A stretch of DNA of 15,365 nucleotides from Pseudobacteriovorax antillogorgiicola (GTDB lineage: Bacteria > Bdellovibrionota_B > Oligoflexia > Oligoflexales > RGVZ01), in NCBI GenBank assembly GCA_945897695.1, contig CAMDGW010000040.1:1-15365 (forward strand), written 5' to 3'. This document shows positions 14,963 through 15,365 of this stretch, in pieces (positions within the stretch are counted from its first letter, which is position 1; each line of letters begins with the position of its first letter). Position numbers and translations under genes: made by a program. The notes under the pieces are model-generated. The model ran no database searches, had not been told where the DNA came from, and saw only the letters and a list, made by a program, of their open reading frames with translations.

Positions 14963-15365
14963 ATGATGGCGAATCCAAAACCCGACTTTCAAAATACTGA
15001 AATCGCTTTCAAACATCGAAGCGACTATGACCTTTACCGAGCATGGTCTTTGTTTAGGACGATCAATATCAAGCCTTTAGTAGTGGCAGGTCCTCCCTTG
15101 GTTTCGGCAGCATTGAAGTTACGCCTGCCTATCAAAGGGCTCGTTCGAGCTACCGTATTTAAACAATTCTGCGGCGGCGAAACTCTCAAAGAGTGCCAAG
15201 AGACCGTGGAACAGTTAAAACTTGGCCGCGTTTACAGCATTCTCGATTACGGTGTTGAAGGTGAAAAAACCGAGGCTGGCTTTGACGCCGCTATGAATGA
15301 AGTCCTCAAAACAGTTGAGACTGCAAAACACAATTCTTCCATTCCATTTTGCGTCTTCAAGCTTA
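14963..15365 (+). CDS. Proline dehydrogenase, 5' part (cut by window end)
   Basis: The first 134 residues of a monofunctional FAD-dependent proline dehydrogenase, which oxidises proline to pyrroline-5-carboxylate for catabolism. The N-terminal signatures are clear: NTEIAFKHRSD (11-21), a TVFKQFCGGET stretch and SILDYGVEGEKTE. They match the Bacteroidetes/eukaryote-like branch rather than bifunctional PutA. The catalytic barrel continues beyond the window. Two adjacent ATGs at 14963 and 14966 fit where homologues begin, although AGGA sits unusually close to them. An in-frame ATG at 14924 would add 13 residues and cannot be excluded. The gene is divergent from the ABC ATPase operon. Together with PepQ upstream in the window it would use proline released from peptides, although the two are not co-transcribed. 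Confidence 0.9.
   Translation, partial: MMANPKPDFQNTEIAFKHRSDYDLYRAWSLFRTINIKPLVVAGPPLVSAALKLRLPIKGLVRATVFKQFCGGETLKECQETVEQLKLGRVYSILDYGVEGEKTEAGFDAAMNEVLKTVETAKHNSSIPFCVFKL

Overview
The window looks like chromosomal DNA of a Gram-negative bacterium. It carries outer-membrane-type beta-barrel proteins, lipoproteins with clear lipoboxes, an LpxL/HtrB-type lipid A acyltransferase and a PilZ-type c-di-GMP receptor. A short single histone-fold protein resembling the histone of Bdellovibrio bacteriovorus (HBb) points to the Bdellovibrionota (Bdellovibrio/Oligoflexia group). This placement is inferred from protein families only. No insertion sequence, phage gene, CRISPR array, tRNA or rRNA was seen. 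Several genes appear to start with TTG or GTG.

Layout. Positions 1-648 hold engB (+), which overlaps convergently with a small PilZ-type protein (628-1032, -) whose motifs are in a permuted order. Upstream of that lies a PepQ-like Xaa-Pro dipeptidase (1081-2481, -). It is divergent from a large lipoprotein (2622-5408, +) with a ZU5-like domain and four Cys-pair repeats. A beta-barrel protein with an N-terminal periplasmic domain (5422-6612, -) is followed by a divergent, tightly overlapping three-gene operon on the + strand: a small beta-barrel protein, a PlsC-like acyltransferase and a HAD phosphatase (6710-8834). Next come a SOUL-domain lipoprotein (8928-9569, +) and a convergent, exported M20 hydrolase (9587-11302, -).

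Positions 11303-12157 hold short genes on the + strand: a candidate 31-codon ORF, a 95-residue hypothetical protein, a strong intrinsic terminator, and the histone gene with its own extended -10 promoter. The last block is a minus-strand envelope-lipid operon read from 14826 down to 12180: an MlaF-like ABC ATPase, an LpxL-like acyltransferase and a second HAD hydrolase. Divergent from it, a proline dehydrogenase (14963 onward, +) runs off the window.

The common theme is the cell envelope: two acyltransferases, a lipid-transport-type ATPase, two barrels and two lipoproteins, plus peptide and amino-acid catabolism (PepQ, M20, ProDH). The features most worth a second look are the permuted PilZ protein, the histone locus with its uncharacterised small neighbour, the ATPase lacking its H-loop histidine, and the Cys-pair repeats of the large lipoprotein.
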